A DNA stretch of 64,000 bases from assembly GCA_021268355.1 (NCBI GenBank), contig JAJETY010000001.1:1-64000 (forward strand), written 5' to 3'. The notes under the pieces are model-generated. The model saw only the letters and a program-made list of their open reading frames with translations. It did not search any database and was not told the DNA's origin. Numbering within the stretch: the stretch's first letter is position 1; the number at the start of each line of letters is the position of its first letter. A program made the translations under genes and the position numbers. The DNA is from Candidatus Nitrosopumilus sp. (GTDB lineage Archaea; Thermoproteota; Nitrososphaeria; Nitrososphaerales; Nitrosopumilaceae). Shown here piece after piece: positions 17,283-26,372 of this stretch.

Positions 17283-17630
17283 ATGCAATACTTTCAAGCA
17301 TTAAAGCTTGGCCAAAAGAGAGTAGCAGAAGCCAGAGAATATCTCAATAAATTAACTGATGGAAAAGCAATGCCTGCCTTGGCATTAACTGATACTAAAT
17401 CAAATGTTTGGCAGCCAGTGGGAGAAGAGAATCTTTATGCATTTGTTGATGAATCGGCAGGGTTTGTTTTGACTGATAATAGTGGATACATTCTTGCATT
17501 AGTTGACAATTCAGGAGCTTCAAAGACCATTGTTCAAGGTGTGACAAAAGAACAAAAAGAAAAACTGGAAAAAGCATTTGAATTAGACGGCATACCAAAG
17601 TTTGAAGGCAAGGTTATTCTCCCAGTTTAA
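17283..17630 (+). CDS. Conserved hypothetical protein
   Basis: A 115-aa protein beginning MQYFQALKLGQKRVAEAREY. The rest alternates short strands and helices (FVLTDNSGYILALVDNSGAS) without Cys or membrane segments. No family is recognised. An ATG at 17283 is preferred over an in-frame TTG three codons upstream. It is followed by the ornithine cyclodeaminase-type gene on the same strand after 54 bp. Confidence 0.65.
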   Translation: MQYFQALKLGQKRVAEAREYLNKLTDGKAMPALALTDTKSNVWQPVGEENLYAFVDESAGFVLTDNSGYILALVDNSGASKTIVQGVTKEQKEKLEKAFELDGIPKFEGKVILPV

Positions 17631-17684
17631 CCTAGCCTCAAATAAAACGTAAAGCTTTAGTTATGATTGTGTTGAGATAATTAA

Positions 17685-18908
17685 ATGAGTAAATATTCGC
17701 AAGAGATCGAAGTGAGTGGCCACCTAATTGATTCTTTGATTTTAACAAAGATTTTTGATAAAATCATGGATTTGCAAGGCGAGTTTCAAGTTCAAGAGAT
17801 CAATATTGGTAAAAAGAAAAAGGATCAATCTTACGCGCGATTATTAGTTAAAGGAAAAAATCAAAAACATCTTGATGAAATTTTGCAAACAATATACAGA
17901 GAGGGTGCTGTATCCAAAGTTCAAAAAGAAATTTCTCTAAAGAAATCTCCAAAAAATAATGTAATGCCTGACAACTTTTACAGTACAACAAATAATCATA
18001 CTCAAGTCTTTTACAAAGGGAACTGGATTCAAGTAGAAAACATGATGATGGATAAATGCATAGTTCTAAAGGCAAATAGAGCTTTTTGTGTGCCATTTAG
18101 AGATGTAAAAAAGGGTGATCAAATCATCGTGGGAGAGGGTGGAGTAAAGATAAACCCTCCAGAAAGACCAAGGGAGGGCTCAAATGTATTTGAATTTATG
18201 GGAAGTTCAAGTTCTAGTGAAAGACCAACTCAACACATTGCAAAAAAAGTGGCAGATGATATTTACAAAACCAAAAAAAGTGGTGGAAAAATTGTCATTG
18301 TGGGAGGTCCAGCCATAGTTCACACTGGTGCATCGGATGCTGTTTCAGAATTGATTAGATCAGGATATGTTGATGGGGTATTAGCTGGAAATGCGTTAGC
18401 CGTTCACGATATTGAGTATGCAACATTAGGGACATCTCTTGGAATGAATGTCAAGGATGCAACATTGGCATATCATGGTCACAGAAACCACATGGATGCA
18501 ATAAACTCTGTTTTCAAGGCGGGCTCTATTGCAAATATGGTAAAATCAAAAAAACTAACAAAAGGAATCATGTATGAATGTGTCAAGAATAATGTTCCTT
18601 TCGTTCTAGCAGGATCCATCAGGGATGATGGTCCATTACCAGATGTCATTACTGATGTCGCGCAAGCCCAAAGAGAATACAAAAAAGTCCTCAAGGATGC
18701 TAAAATGGTGATAATGATATCTACAATGCTTCATTCCATTGCCACAGGTAACATGTTGCCAGCAAATGTCAAAGTTATAGTTGTTGATATCAATCAACCA
18801 ACAGTCACAAAGCTGATGGATAGAGGGACATGGCAAGCATTAGGTATTGTTTCTGATGTTGGAGCATTTTTACCAATGGTTGCAAATCAGATCAGGAAAA
18901 AGAAATAA
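17685..18908 (+). CDS. TIGR00300-family protein, archaeal ornithine cyclodeaminase type (LOR/SDH conserved region)
   Basis: The 407-aa protein has the N-terminal LOR/SDH domain (SQEIEVSGHLIDSLILTKIF, GVKINPPERPREGSNVFEFM by parts) and a C-terminal nucleotide-binding domain (GGKIVIVGGPAIVHTGASDA, DGVLAGNALAVHDIEYA, ending VIVVDINQPTVTKL). The family includes the archaeal ornithine cyclodeaminase that makes proline from ornithine with NAD, and the C-terminal part of AgrE. It is full length. In this lineage it would supply proline; the assignment is by family recognition. Confidence 0.82.
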   Translation: MSKYSQEIEVSGHLIDSLILTKIFDKIMDLQGEFQVQEINIGKKKKDQSYARLLVKGKNQKHLDEILQTIYREGAVSKVQKEISLKKSPKNNVMPDNFYSTTNNHTQVFYKGNWIQVENMMMDKCIVLKANRAFCVPFRDVKKGDQIIVGEGGVKINPPERPREGSNVFEFMGSSSSSERPTQHIAKKVADDIYKTKKSGGKIVIVGGPAIVHTGASDAVSELIRSGYVDGVLAGNALAVHDIEYATLGTSLGMNVKDATLAYHGHRNHMDAINSVFKAGSIANMVKSKKLTKGIMYECVKNNVPFVLAGSIRDDGPLPDVITDVAQAQREYKKVLKDAKMVIMISTMLHSIATGNMLPANVKVIVVDINQPTVTKLMDRGTWQALGIVSDVGAFLPMVANQIRKKK

Positions 18909-18981
18909 TTTTCAGAAAATTCAGATGTTTCTTTTTACCGATAAAATTCGTTTCATCTAATAATAATTACTATTTTTCAAT

Positions 18982-19605
18982 ATGAAAAAAAGATACGAGT
19001 ATTTTAAATGGAAAAATATGTTACGGTTGTTATTGAAAAATACAGAACACCTTGGAATATTCGTCATCCTTTCTGTACTAATTCTAATTCCAATTTTCAA
19101 TGATGCTTCTGCTGAAACTCTAAAAATTGCAAATTTTGTAGATCCAAACAAAAGTCCACAACATTATCTGGACAGATATTACAATGAACCAACATACAAG
19201 TCATGGTTTGATAGAAACTATCCTGACATGAGTATTGAACAAGCAGTAGGAATTAGTACTGAAAAGTCAGTTATGGATTCAATTCTTCAAAAAGAAATCA
19301 TTCAAGAGGCTGATGCAACATTAGGTCGCCAAGAGTCAGAAGACACTAATAATTCTGAGACTGCACAGATGATTTTAGCAATTGGTGGGTTAGGCATATT
19401 ATTTGGTGCTGTTTATGGAGTAAAAAGAAAAGTAAATGACAATACTAGACAAATTTCTATTAACACGGACTCTATCCGAAGAAAGATCATTCGTCCTGTA
19501 ATTAGAACAAATCCCAAAGAAATACTTCAATTGAGACTTGCAAAAGGAGAGATATCTTTTGAGGAATATGAAAAAATAAGTGATAAACTAGCTAGTGGTG
19601 ATTAA
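18982..19605 (+). CDS. Membrane protein with C-terminal SHOCT-like motif
   Basis: The 207-aa protein has a hydrophobic helix near residues 24-42 (signal anchor ending DASAET), an extracytoplasmic segment with YLDRYYNEPTYKSWFDRNYP, a second helix (~130-150, LAIGGLGILFGAVYGV) and a cytoplasmic tail ending in ILQLRLAKGEISFEEYEKI, a typical short C-terminal (SHOCT) oligomerisation motif. Function unknown. An alternative start is an internal ATG at 19018. Its 3' end overlaps the convergent aminotransferase gene by 18 bp. Confidence 0.75.
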   Translation: MKKRYEYFKWKNMLRLLLKNTEHLGIFVILSVLILIPIFNDASAETLKIANFVDPNKSPQHYLDRYYNEPTYKSWFDRNYPDMSIEQAVGISTEKSVMDSILQKEIIQEADATLGRQESEDTNNSETAQMILAIGGLGILFGAVYGVKRKVNDNTRQISINTDSIRRKIIRPVIRTNPKEILQLRLAKGEISFEEYEKISDKLASGD

Positions 19606-20961
19606 TGAATTCTTTTTGGAATTGTATTCATTAAAATTATTTTTCTTGAGATCTTCAAAAAACTGTTGAATCATTTTGAGTCCAGATACAATTTTGGGGG
19701 CGTTATCTTTTACAAACTGGGTTCTCTCTGAACTTGTCTTAGGCTTATTCAGCAAATAATTTTTGTAAGCAGCAGATCCATCATAATCAACGAATGCTAT
19801 TCTTGCACTAAAATCAGTCCTCTCCAAAACCAAACTATCGCCACCCACAATTGCTGTATGGTATGGATGAACAATTAATGCCTCTGAAAGTTTTTGAGAT
19901 GTGGAGATTTTTGCTTTTTGCAAGTCAGGAGCAAATGCATTGAAATCAGCTAAGAGATAAAACGTCGCGTCAGGTTTTGTCGTTTTAACTCCCTCAATTG
20001 CAGATAATTCGTGAAAAGTATATTCACCCATCAAATGATGAATGTTTCTAGTTACTTCAAAATACTCATCAATTTCAGAACTAATCTCAAAACCTGCTAC
20101 TGCAGCATGTTGGATAGGGGTAGATACGGCGGTATATTCTGTCGCAAGAATTTTTTTGAATTGTGCTTTGAGTTCAGTTGCATGTTGTGGAAAAATAACA
20201 TAGCCAAGACGATAGCCTCCAGCAGCATGGGATTTTGACAGTCCATTGGTGACAAATGTTCCTTCTGGGTAAATTTTTCCCATACTGACAAACTTGGAAA
20301 AGTCATAGCAAGTTTGGGCATAAATTTCATCAGAAATCACTGTGATATTTTGTTCCCTGCAAACATCGGCAATTTCTTCTAATTCTAGTTTATCATAGAG
20401 TAATCCAGTGGGATTATTAGGGTTATTAAGAATCAATATTTTTTGTCGGTCTTGTAATCTCAATCCAAGTTTTCTTAAATCAGCTGGAGATATTTTCTTA
20501 TTTGCTCTGGTCGGAAGCATGTGATAATTCTTTTTTAGAAATCTTATCTGAGGAAGATATCCCAGCCAAGCTGGAGTAGGCAAAATTACTGTACCGTGTA
20601 AAATTTCTAAGAGATTAAAGATGAGTTCTTTTGTTCCAGGTCCGACATAAACTCTGTCGGGAAGTACATCCATATCGTAATAATGTTTGTTATATTTTGA
20701 AATTGCATTTCTAAGTTCAGGAATTCCTGGAACTGCTGCATATTCTCCTTTGTGGACATTTTTAATCAATGTCTCTTGAATGATTTTAGGAACCGGGAAG
20801 GGGGATTGACCAAATGCAAACCCATAGAATCCAAAAGAACATTCTTGGTGAGGACAATCCGAGTGAAATTCTTGAAGAAATGTATTGAGTTTGAGATTTT
20901 CAGGCATTTCAATATCTTCAACCTGCTGATCTACTATGAATTTCAATGATGACAATAGCAT
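19588..20961 (-). CDS. PLP-dependent aminotransferase class I/II
   Basis: A 457-aa fold-type I aminotransferase: GEYAAVPGIPELRNAIS, YVGPGTKELIFNLLEIL, NNPNNPTGLLYDKLELEEI, DEIYAQTCYD and the PLP-Lys region TNGLSKSHAAGGYRLGYV. These are the standard aspartate-aminotransferase-like motifs; the family converts amino acids and 2-oxo acids. The substrate is not decided. It is slightly longer than usual, with an alternative ATG 18 codons in. Adjacent to the acyl-CoA synthetase but separated by 54 bp, on the same strand. Confidence 0.85.
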   Translation of the reverse strand: MLLSSLKFIVDQQVEDIEMPENLKLNTFLQEFHSDCPHQECSFGFYGFAFGQSPFPVPKIIQETLIKNVHKGEYAAVPGIPELRNAISKYNKHYYDMDVLPDRVYVGPGTKELIFNLLEILHGTVILPTPAWLGYLPQIRFLKKNYHMLPTRANKKISPADLRKLGLRLQDRQKILILNNPNNPTGLLYDKLELEEIADVCREQNITVISDEIYAQTCYDFSKFVSMGKIYPEGTFVTNGLSKSHAAGGYRLGYVIFPQHATELKAQFKKILATEYTAVSTPIQHAAVAGFEISSEIDEYFEVTRNIHHLMGEYTFHELSAIEGVKTTKPDATFYLLADFNAFAPDLQKAKISTSQKLSEALIVHPYHTAIVGGDSLVLERTDFSARIAFVDYDGSAAYKNYLLNKPKTSSERTQFVKDNAPKIVSGLKMIQQFFEDLKKNNFNEYNSKKNSLITTS

Positions 20962-21015
20962 TTTCCAAATAAAGTAATTTTATGTTAAAGTGATGGCATC
21001 AAAAAGTGAATTTTC

Positions 21016-22941
21016 TCAACTCAATTTTGGAACCTCATCCAATACATGAGGATTTTCAAGAGATGACAAATCACCCAGATCCACGCCTAATAATTTGGCT
21101 TTTAAGAGTCTCCTAAGAATTTTTCCAGTTCTAGTTTTTGGTAAATCAGTTAATTGAAATACAAACTTGGGTTTGGCAACTTTACCTATTTTTTCACCAA
21201 TATAGTCAGAAATCAAATTTTCTAAATTACTATCTTCTTTTTTATCTGAAACAAAAAAAACAACAATTGCCTCTCCTGTTAATTCATCAGGTATTGCGAT
21301 TGAAGCCGCGTCAGAAATTTTTTCATGAGAAATAACTGTATGTTCAATTTCTGCGGTGCTCATTCTATGTCCTGAAACATTTATCACATCATCTGTCCTT
21401 CCTCTCATATACCATAGTCCATCATCATCTACATACACATAATCTCCATGAAACCAAATATTCTCAAAACGTGACCAATAGGTTTCAATGAATCTTTGGT
21501 TATCATTTAGTAGTCCACGAGTCATACCAGGCCAAGGAGATTTAATTACCAAGTAACCATTTTTTCCCCTAACAGAACTGCCATCATCATCTACAACATC
21601 TAAATTCATTCCAGGGACTGGAATTCCAACAGTGGTAGGTTTTAGATTCATTCCGGGGAAAACGGATAACATCGCACCTCCAATTTCAGTTCCCCCTGAC
21701 AGGTTCATTATTGGGATTTTTTTATTTCCAACTTTTTCAAATAACCACCACCAGGAATCTTCATCAAGAGGCTCCCCTGTGGTAGGGATGTTTTTGATTT
21801 TATCTAAAGAGAAATTGTTTAATGGTACTTCATTATTTTTCTTGAACAATCTTGTTGCAGTTGGAGATATTCCAAAAATTGTTGCGTTGTAATCCGAGAG
21901 AATCTGCCACACTCTATCGGATTTAGGAAAATCCAGTGCACCGTCATAAATTACAGAACTAGCACCCATCATAAGTAGTCCATATACATTCCACACAAGA
22001 CCTGTTATCCATCCAATATCTGCAGGCCAAAATAAGACATCTTTTGCCTGTAAATCAATCAAATATGCTGCTTGATGCCCTGCAAATACCGAAAATCCTC
22101 CATGAACATGCACTACACCCTTTGGTTTTCCCGTGGTTCCCGAAGTATACAAGATGAAGAGAGGATCTTCAGAATCCATTATTTCAGTATCACAAATAGA
22201 ATTCTGAGATTCTACTAGTTTGTTATAAAAAATAGTATTCTCTGATTTTTCATATTTGTCCAATCCCTTGTAGTTTACAATTATTGTTTTTTCAATATTG
22301 GAATTTACAATTGCTTTTTGCATTGTATTTTTTTGGAATACCGGTTTGCCCTTTCTAAAAAAACCATCAGACACAAAAAGAACTTTTGCGTTACAATCTT
22401 GTAATCTAATATGAAGTGACTCAGTACTATAACCAGAAAAAATAACAGTTTGTGTTGCACCAATTTTAGCAGAGGCCAAAATTGCTAAAATCGCTTCCTC
22501 GATCATTGGAAGATAGATAGCTACAACATCCCCCTTTTTGACACCTAAAGATTTTAAACCATTTGCCAGTTTTGAAACTTTTTCATCTAATTCTTTGTAA
22601 GATAATTTGGATGTTGTTCCATCTTCAGATACAAAATGATATGCAGTTTTATCAGGATTTATTTTCTTGAATTTTTCGACAGTTGATTTGTAGATGTTTG
22701 TTTTTCCATTTACAAACCATTTTGAATGAGCAATCCCATCTGAAACATCTAAAATTTTAGTATAAGGAGAATCCCAAACCACACCAATATCTTTATCGAC
22801 AGCATCCCAAAACCATTCTAATTCTTCACGGGATTTTTTAGATAATTCTAAAAGTGATGATATTTCATGTTTCTGCATAAATCTAAAGATGTTGGATTCT
22901 TCAATTTGTTTTTGTGTTGGAATAAATTCAAAATTTGACAA
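21016..22941 (-). CDS. AMP-forming acyl-CoA synthetase (acetyl-CoA synthetase-like)
   Basis: The 641-aa adenylate-forming enzyme has an Acs-type N-terminal extension, P-loop LYTSGTTGKPKGVVHVHGG, WPADIGWITGLVWNVYG, TTGEPLDEDSWWW, the hinge YMRGRTDDVINVSGHR and the catalytic-Lys tail KTRTGKILRRLLKAK. It activates a short carboxylic acid with ATP and CoA to the acyl-CoA, AMP and PPi. The exact substrate (acetate, propionate, 3-hydroxypropionate) is not fixed by the sequence. Nitrosopumilus-type archaea are reported to use ADP-forming synthetases in the 3HP/4HB cycle, so this one may serve acetate or propionate assimilation. Confidence 0.88.
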   Translation of the reverse strand: MSNFEFIPTQKQIEESNIFRFMQKHEISSLLELSKKSREELEWFWDAVDKDIGVVWDSPYTKILDVSDGIAHSKWFVNGKTNIYKSTVEKFKKINPDKTAYHFVSEDGTTSKLSYKELDEKVSKLANGLKSLGVKKGDVVAIYLPMIEEAILAILASAKIGATQTVIFSGYSTESLHIRLQDCNAKVLFVSDGFFRKGKPVFQKNTMQKAIVNSNIEKTIIVNYKGLDKYEKSENTIFYNKLVESQNSICDTEIMDSEDPLFILYTSGTTGKPKGVVHVHGGFSVFAGHQAAYLIDLQAKDVLFWPADIGWITGLVWNVYGLLMMGASSVIYDGALDFPKSDRVWQILSDYNATIFGISPTATRLFKKNNEVPLNNFSLDKIKNIPTTGEPLDEDSWWWLFEKVGNKKIPIMNLSGGTEIGGAMLSVFPGMNLKPTTVGIPVPGMNLDVVDDDGSSVRGKNGYLVIKSPWPGMTRGLLNDNQRFIETYWSRFENIWFHGDYVYVDDDGLWYMRGRTDDVINVSGHRMSTAEIEHTVISHEKISDAASIAIPDELTGEAIVVFFVSDKKEDSNLENLISDYIGEKIGKVAKPKFVFQLTDLPKTRTGKILRRLLKAKLLGVDLGDLSSLENPHVLDEVPKLS

Positions 22942-22984
22942 GTTTCAATTTTTAAAATTAGATTGACTGTAAAAAGATTTTAGA

Positions 22985-23248
22985 TTATGAAATATCTATG
23001 CCAAGACGCCTAGCACACGCAATTGCCGCTTTACCATAATCTTCTGAAATTCCTGCTTTTTCAAATTCTTTGATTCTTTTGTTTCCAATTAATGTAGTAT
23101 TTTCATGATAATATTCTCTTAAAATCGAGCCTATTTGCTCATCTAATCTCTTACGTGTAGAGTCGTTCATGCCTGCCTGAAGTACAGTAGCATCAGATGT
23201 TGCCAAAATTTTGATAAATTCTATTTCTTCTAGCGATAATTGAGACAT
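22985..23248 (-). CDS. Small conserved protein at the end of the gatCAB operon
   Basis: An 87-aa helical protein (LSLEEIEFIKILATSDATVL, YGKAAIACARRLGIDI). Its start shares one base with the gatB stop, so it is the last gene of the aspS-gatC-gatA-gatB transcript. Not recognised as a named family. The tight coupling suggests a role with Asn-tRNA formation or simple co-expression. Confidence 0.75.
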   Translation of the reverse strand: MSQLSLEEIEFIKILATSDATVLQAGMNDSTRKRLDEQIGSILREYYHENTTLIGNKRIKEFEKAGISEDYGKAAIACARRLGIDIS

Positions 23249-24654
23249 TACTGTTCTATCTGTTTTTTAAGTACATCCAAGGTTAGTTTAGGATCTGCTT
23301 TTCCTTTTGTTTTTTGCATGACTTTTCCCACAAGATAGTTTATTGTCTGTGGGTTAGATTTTGCCTGCTCAACAGCTTGAGGCTCCTCAGAAATTACATC
23401 TTTAATTATTACAAGTAATTCTGATTCGTCAGAAACATTGCCCAAATCTAAATCAGTAATTATTTGAGATAATTCTTTTCCAGTTTTTACAATTTCATGC
23501 AATGCGTTTTTGGCAGAGTTTCTTGAAATCTTTCCATTCTGAATCGCATCTGCTAAATCACCTAGATGTTTTGGGGTAATTTTTGAAGCCTCTCGTTTTT
23601 CTCGTGTATCAACTAATCCCATTAAATCAGTTGTAATTATATTTGCAATTTCTTTTGCATTTGCTTCCGTATGAGAGTCCTCAAACAAGTCAGAATAGAA
23701 TTTGTCTGATGACAAAACATCTGCAACCTGATTGGGAATTTTGTATTTAGAAACATATCTTTCTTTTTTTGAACTTATACTCTCAGGCATTTCTAATTTT
23801 AATTTCTGTAGAATTTCAGGATTAATTGTGACCCATGGAATATCTCCTTCCAAGAAATATCGATAGTCTAAAGCTTCTTCTTTTGAACGAGATGAGATAG
23901 TAATCTTTCTTTTGTCATCCCAGTGTCGAGTTTCTTGAGATATTTCAATTTCTCTAGAATGAAGACTCTCTTGTCGTGTAATTTCAAAATGGACAGCTTT
24001 TTCAAGATCATGAAAGGAACCTATATTTTTTATCTCAACTTTCTTGCCACCTTCAATTGAAACGTTTGCGTCAGCTCTCATCGCACCTTCCAAACTAGGA
24101 TCTGAGACTCCAAGATTTTCTAGCAAATCAGATAAAATGTTGAGAAATTCTCTAACTTGTTTTGGATTCTCAAAATCAGGCTCAGTGACAATCTCTACTA
24201 AGGGCGTGCCTGCACGGTTATAATCTACAAGAGTTATTTGGTTTTTTGAAGAATTTCCTTCGTAAATCAGCCTACCAGGGTCTTCCTCAAGTTGGATTCT
24301 AGTAATTCTAATTTTTTTGTCCCCCACCATGATTGAACCCGAACCCCCAACACTGGTATCACCATAGATGTTTAGCTGAGTGATTTGGAAGTTTTTTGGT
24401 AAATCAGGATAGAAATAATTTTTTCGAAAAAATGCGATTTTCTCAGGAGTAGAACAATTTAGAGCCATAGCAATCATTGTTGCTTTTTTTACAGCATCTT
24501 GATTTAATCTAGGTAAACTTCCAGGTAATCCCATACACACAGGGCAAATATTTTCATTAATATCGAATTGACGGTAGTTTGCCTTACATGAACAAAATAA
24601 TTTACTTTCAAGATTTGTTAATTGACAGTGAATCTCTAAACCAATTTTAGTCAT
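23248..24654 (-). CDS. gatB: Asp/Glu-tRNA amidotransferase subunit B
   Basis: The 468-aa protein has the GatB start MTKIGLEIHCQLTNLESKLF, the zinc Cys pairs CSC..ICPVCMGLPGSLP, the kinase-like cradle (QLEEDPGRLIYEG, DYNRAGTPLVEIVTEPD, ADANVS) and a C-terminal helical/YqeY tail. GatB phosphorylates the aspartyl or glutamyl group on the mischarged tRNA and accepts ammonia delivered from GatA. It overlaps gatA by 4 bp. Length and motifs are normal. Confidence 0.95.
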   Translation of the reverse strand: MTKIGLEIHCQLTNLESKLFCSCKANYRQFDINENICPVCMGLPGSLPRLNQDAVKKATMIAMALNCSTPEKIAFFRKNYFYPDLPKNFQITQLNIYGDTSVGGSGSIMVGDKKIRITRIQLEEDPGRLIYEGNSSKNQITLVDYNRAGTPLVEIVTEPDFENPKQVREFLNILSDLLENLGVSDPSLEGAMRADANVSIEGGKKVEIKNIGSFHDLEKAVHFEITRQESLHSREIEISQETRHWDDKRKITISSRSKEEALDYRYFLEGDIPWVTINPEILQKLKLEMPESISSKKERYVSKYKIPNQVADVLSSDKFYSDLFEDSHTEANAKEIANIITTDLMGLVDTREKREASKITPKHLGDLADAIQNGKISRNSAKNALHEIVKTGKELSQIITDLDLGNVSDESELLVIIKDVISEEPQAVEQAKSNPQTINYLVGKVMQKTKGKADPKLTLDVLKKQIEQ

Positions 24655-26096
24655 ATTGGTACCTCCGGTAGTTTCACAGTTTTTTCCAGAGCATATGCTG
24701 CTTGAAGAAGCATATTTTCATTCATAGAGTCAGCCAAGAATTGAATTCCAATTGGCAATCCATTCGAAATAGCAAATGGAACTGAAATGGCAGGTTTCCC
24801 AGTAAGATTTGCAGTAACCGTGTTAATATCAACTAAAAATAGCGCTACAGGATCATCAATTTTTTCTCCAAGTTTGAATGGCAGAACAGGAACTGTTGGT
24901 GACAATAATAAATCATATTTTTTAAATGCCTCATTGATCTCTTTGGTTAATTTGTTTTTCACTTTGAGAGCTTTTAGGAAATATTTTCCAGCATGTCCTG
25001 CAGATGGAACAAAACCTCCAATTATCATTCTTCTTGTAACTTCAGGTCCAAAATTCTTTCTTGCTTTTTGTATGTATGAGTTGAATTCATATCCTTCCAA
25101 AGAAAAATCATATCCGTATCTCAAGTTGTCATATCTTGCCAGATTACTTCCTGCTTCAGTCGCAGTAATTGTGTAATACGCCGCAACTGAGTATTTTACC
25201 ATGTCTAGTGACACTTCTTCGCAAGTTGCCCCTAAGTTTTCAAGTTTTGATATAGCTTCTTTTGTCGCAGACAATACAGCGGGATCGGTTCCATCCGCAA
25301 TCATCTCCTTAATTATGCCTATTTTCTTACCTTCAATGCCTGAATCTATGCCTGAAAGGTAATCTTCATTTTTGTTATCAACAGTAGTATTGTCATTAGA
25401 GTCTAAACCGGCAATCATGTTTAGTAAAAATGCATTATCTTTTACAGTTCTAGTTACGGGTCCAATTTGCTCAATACTGTTTGCATATGAGATAAGACCG
25501 AATCGGCTAATCAACCCATATGTTGGCTTTAATCCTACTACAGAACAAAAACTAGCAGGATTTCTTACAGAACCCCCAGTGTCAGAACCCAATGATGCTA
25601 CACATTCAAATGCGCTAACAGAAACAGCACTTCCTCCTGATGACCCACCAGGAGTATAATCCAAATTCCAAGGATTTTTGCTAGGACCATATGCACTAAA
25701 TTCAGTAGTCAAACCCATCGCAAACTCATCCATGTTTACTTTTCCTATGAATATCGCATCTTTTGCTTTTAATTTTGAAATTACAGTTGCATCATAAGGA
25801 GCTACAAAATTCTCAAGCATTTTAGAGGCGCACGTGGTTTTACTATTCTTAATACACATGTTATCTTTTATTGATATGGGCATTCCAAAACATGCACCCA
25901 CTTTTTGACCAGATTTTATTTTTTTGTCAATCTCTCTTGCTTGGTTTAGCGCATCCTCATTTACATTTAGAAACGCATGCAATTTTTCATCAACACTGCG
26001 AATTCTTTCTAATGTTGATGCAATAAAATCTTCAGCTGAAATGTTTCCATTTTGTACCTCTTGCACATAATCTAAAGCAGAAATTTTAAGATTCAT
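24651..26096 (-). CDS. gatA: Asp/Glu-tRNA amidotransferase subunit A
   Basis: A 481-aa amidase-signature protein. The Lys-cis-Ser-Ser triad elements are visible: GKVNMDEFAMG, the Gly/Ser-rich GGSSGGSAVSVSAF and the nucleophile region GSDTGGSVRNPASF. GatA hydrolyses glutamine and channels ammonia to GatB. It shares one base with gatC upstream and 4 bp with gatB downstream, a fully coupled operon. Confidence 0.95.
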   Translation of the reverse strand: MNLKISALDYVQEVQNGNISAEDFIASTLERIRSVDEKLHAFLNVNEDALNQAREIDKKIKSGQKVGACFGMPISIKDNMCIKNSKTTCASKMLENFVAPYDATVISKLKAKDAIFIGKVNMDEFAMGLTTEFSAYGPSKNPWNLDYTPGGSSGGSAVSVSAFECVASLGSDTGGSVRNPASFCSVVGLKPTYGLISRFGLISYANSIEQIGPVTRTVKDNAFLLNMIAGLDSNDNTTVDNKNEDYLSGIDSGIEGKKIGIIKEMIADGTDPAVLSATKEAISKLENLGATCEEVSLDMVKYSVAAYYTITATEAGSNLARYDNLRYGYDFSLEGYEFNSYIQKARKNFGPEVTRRMIIGGFVPSAGHAGKYFLKALKVKNKLTKEINEAFKKYDLLLSPTVPVLPFKLGEKIDDPVALFLVDINTVTANLTGKPAISVPFAISNGLPIGIQFLADSMNENMLLQAAYALEKTVKLPEVPI

Positions 26097-26362
26097 TATG
26101 ACATCTTTGGAGCTCGAACATAGGTACCTTTGTAATGATTTAATTTTTCAATTAATTTTTCTTCAAATGGAATATACTCATCTTCACGTAAATCTGTAAT
26201 TGGAATTTCTTGCATTGTTATTTCTTCATCTTCGACTCCGGCGGAATCCAGAATGTCGAAATAATCAATCATTGCATGTACTTTATCTACATACTCTTTA
26301 TGATCATCCACTTCGATTTTCATTAATTTTGCTACTTTCTCAATCTCTTCTTCTGTAACCAT
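26096..26362 (-). CDS. gatC: Asp/Glu-tRNA amidotransferase subunit C
   Basis: An 88-aa GatC: EEEIEKVAKLMKIEVDD start, YFDILDSAGVEDEE middle and an extended tail ending YVRAPKM. GatC wraps around GatA and bridges it to GatB. It shares its last base with the gatA start and begins 10 bp after aspS. Confidence 0.9.
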   Translation of the reverse strand: MVTEEEIEKVAKLMKIEVDDHKEYVDKVHAMIDYFDILDSAGVEDEEITMQEIPITDLREDEYIPFEEKLIEKLNHYKGTYVRAPKMS

Positions 26363-26372
26363 TTTACTACAC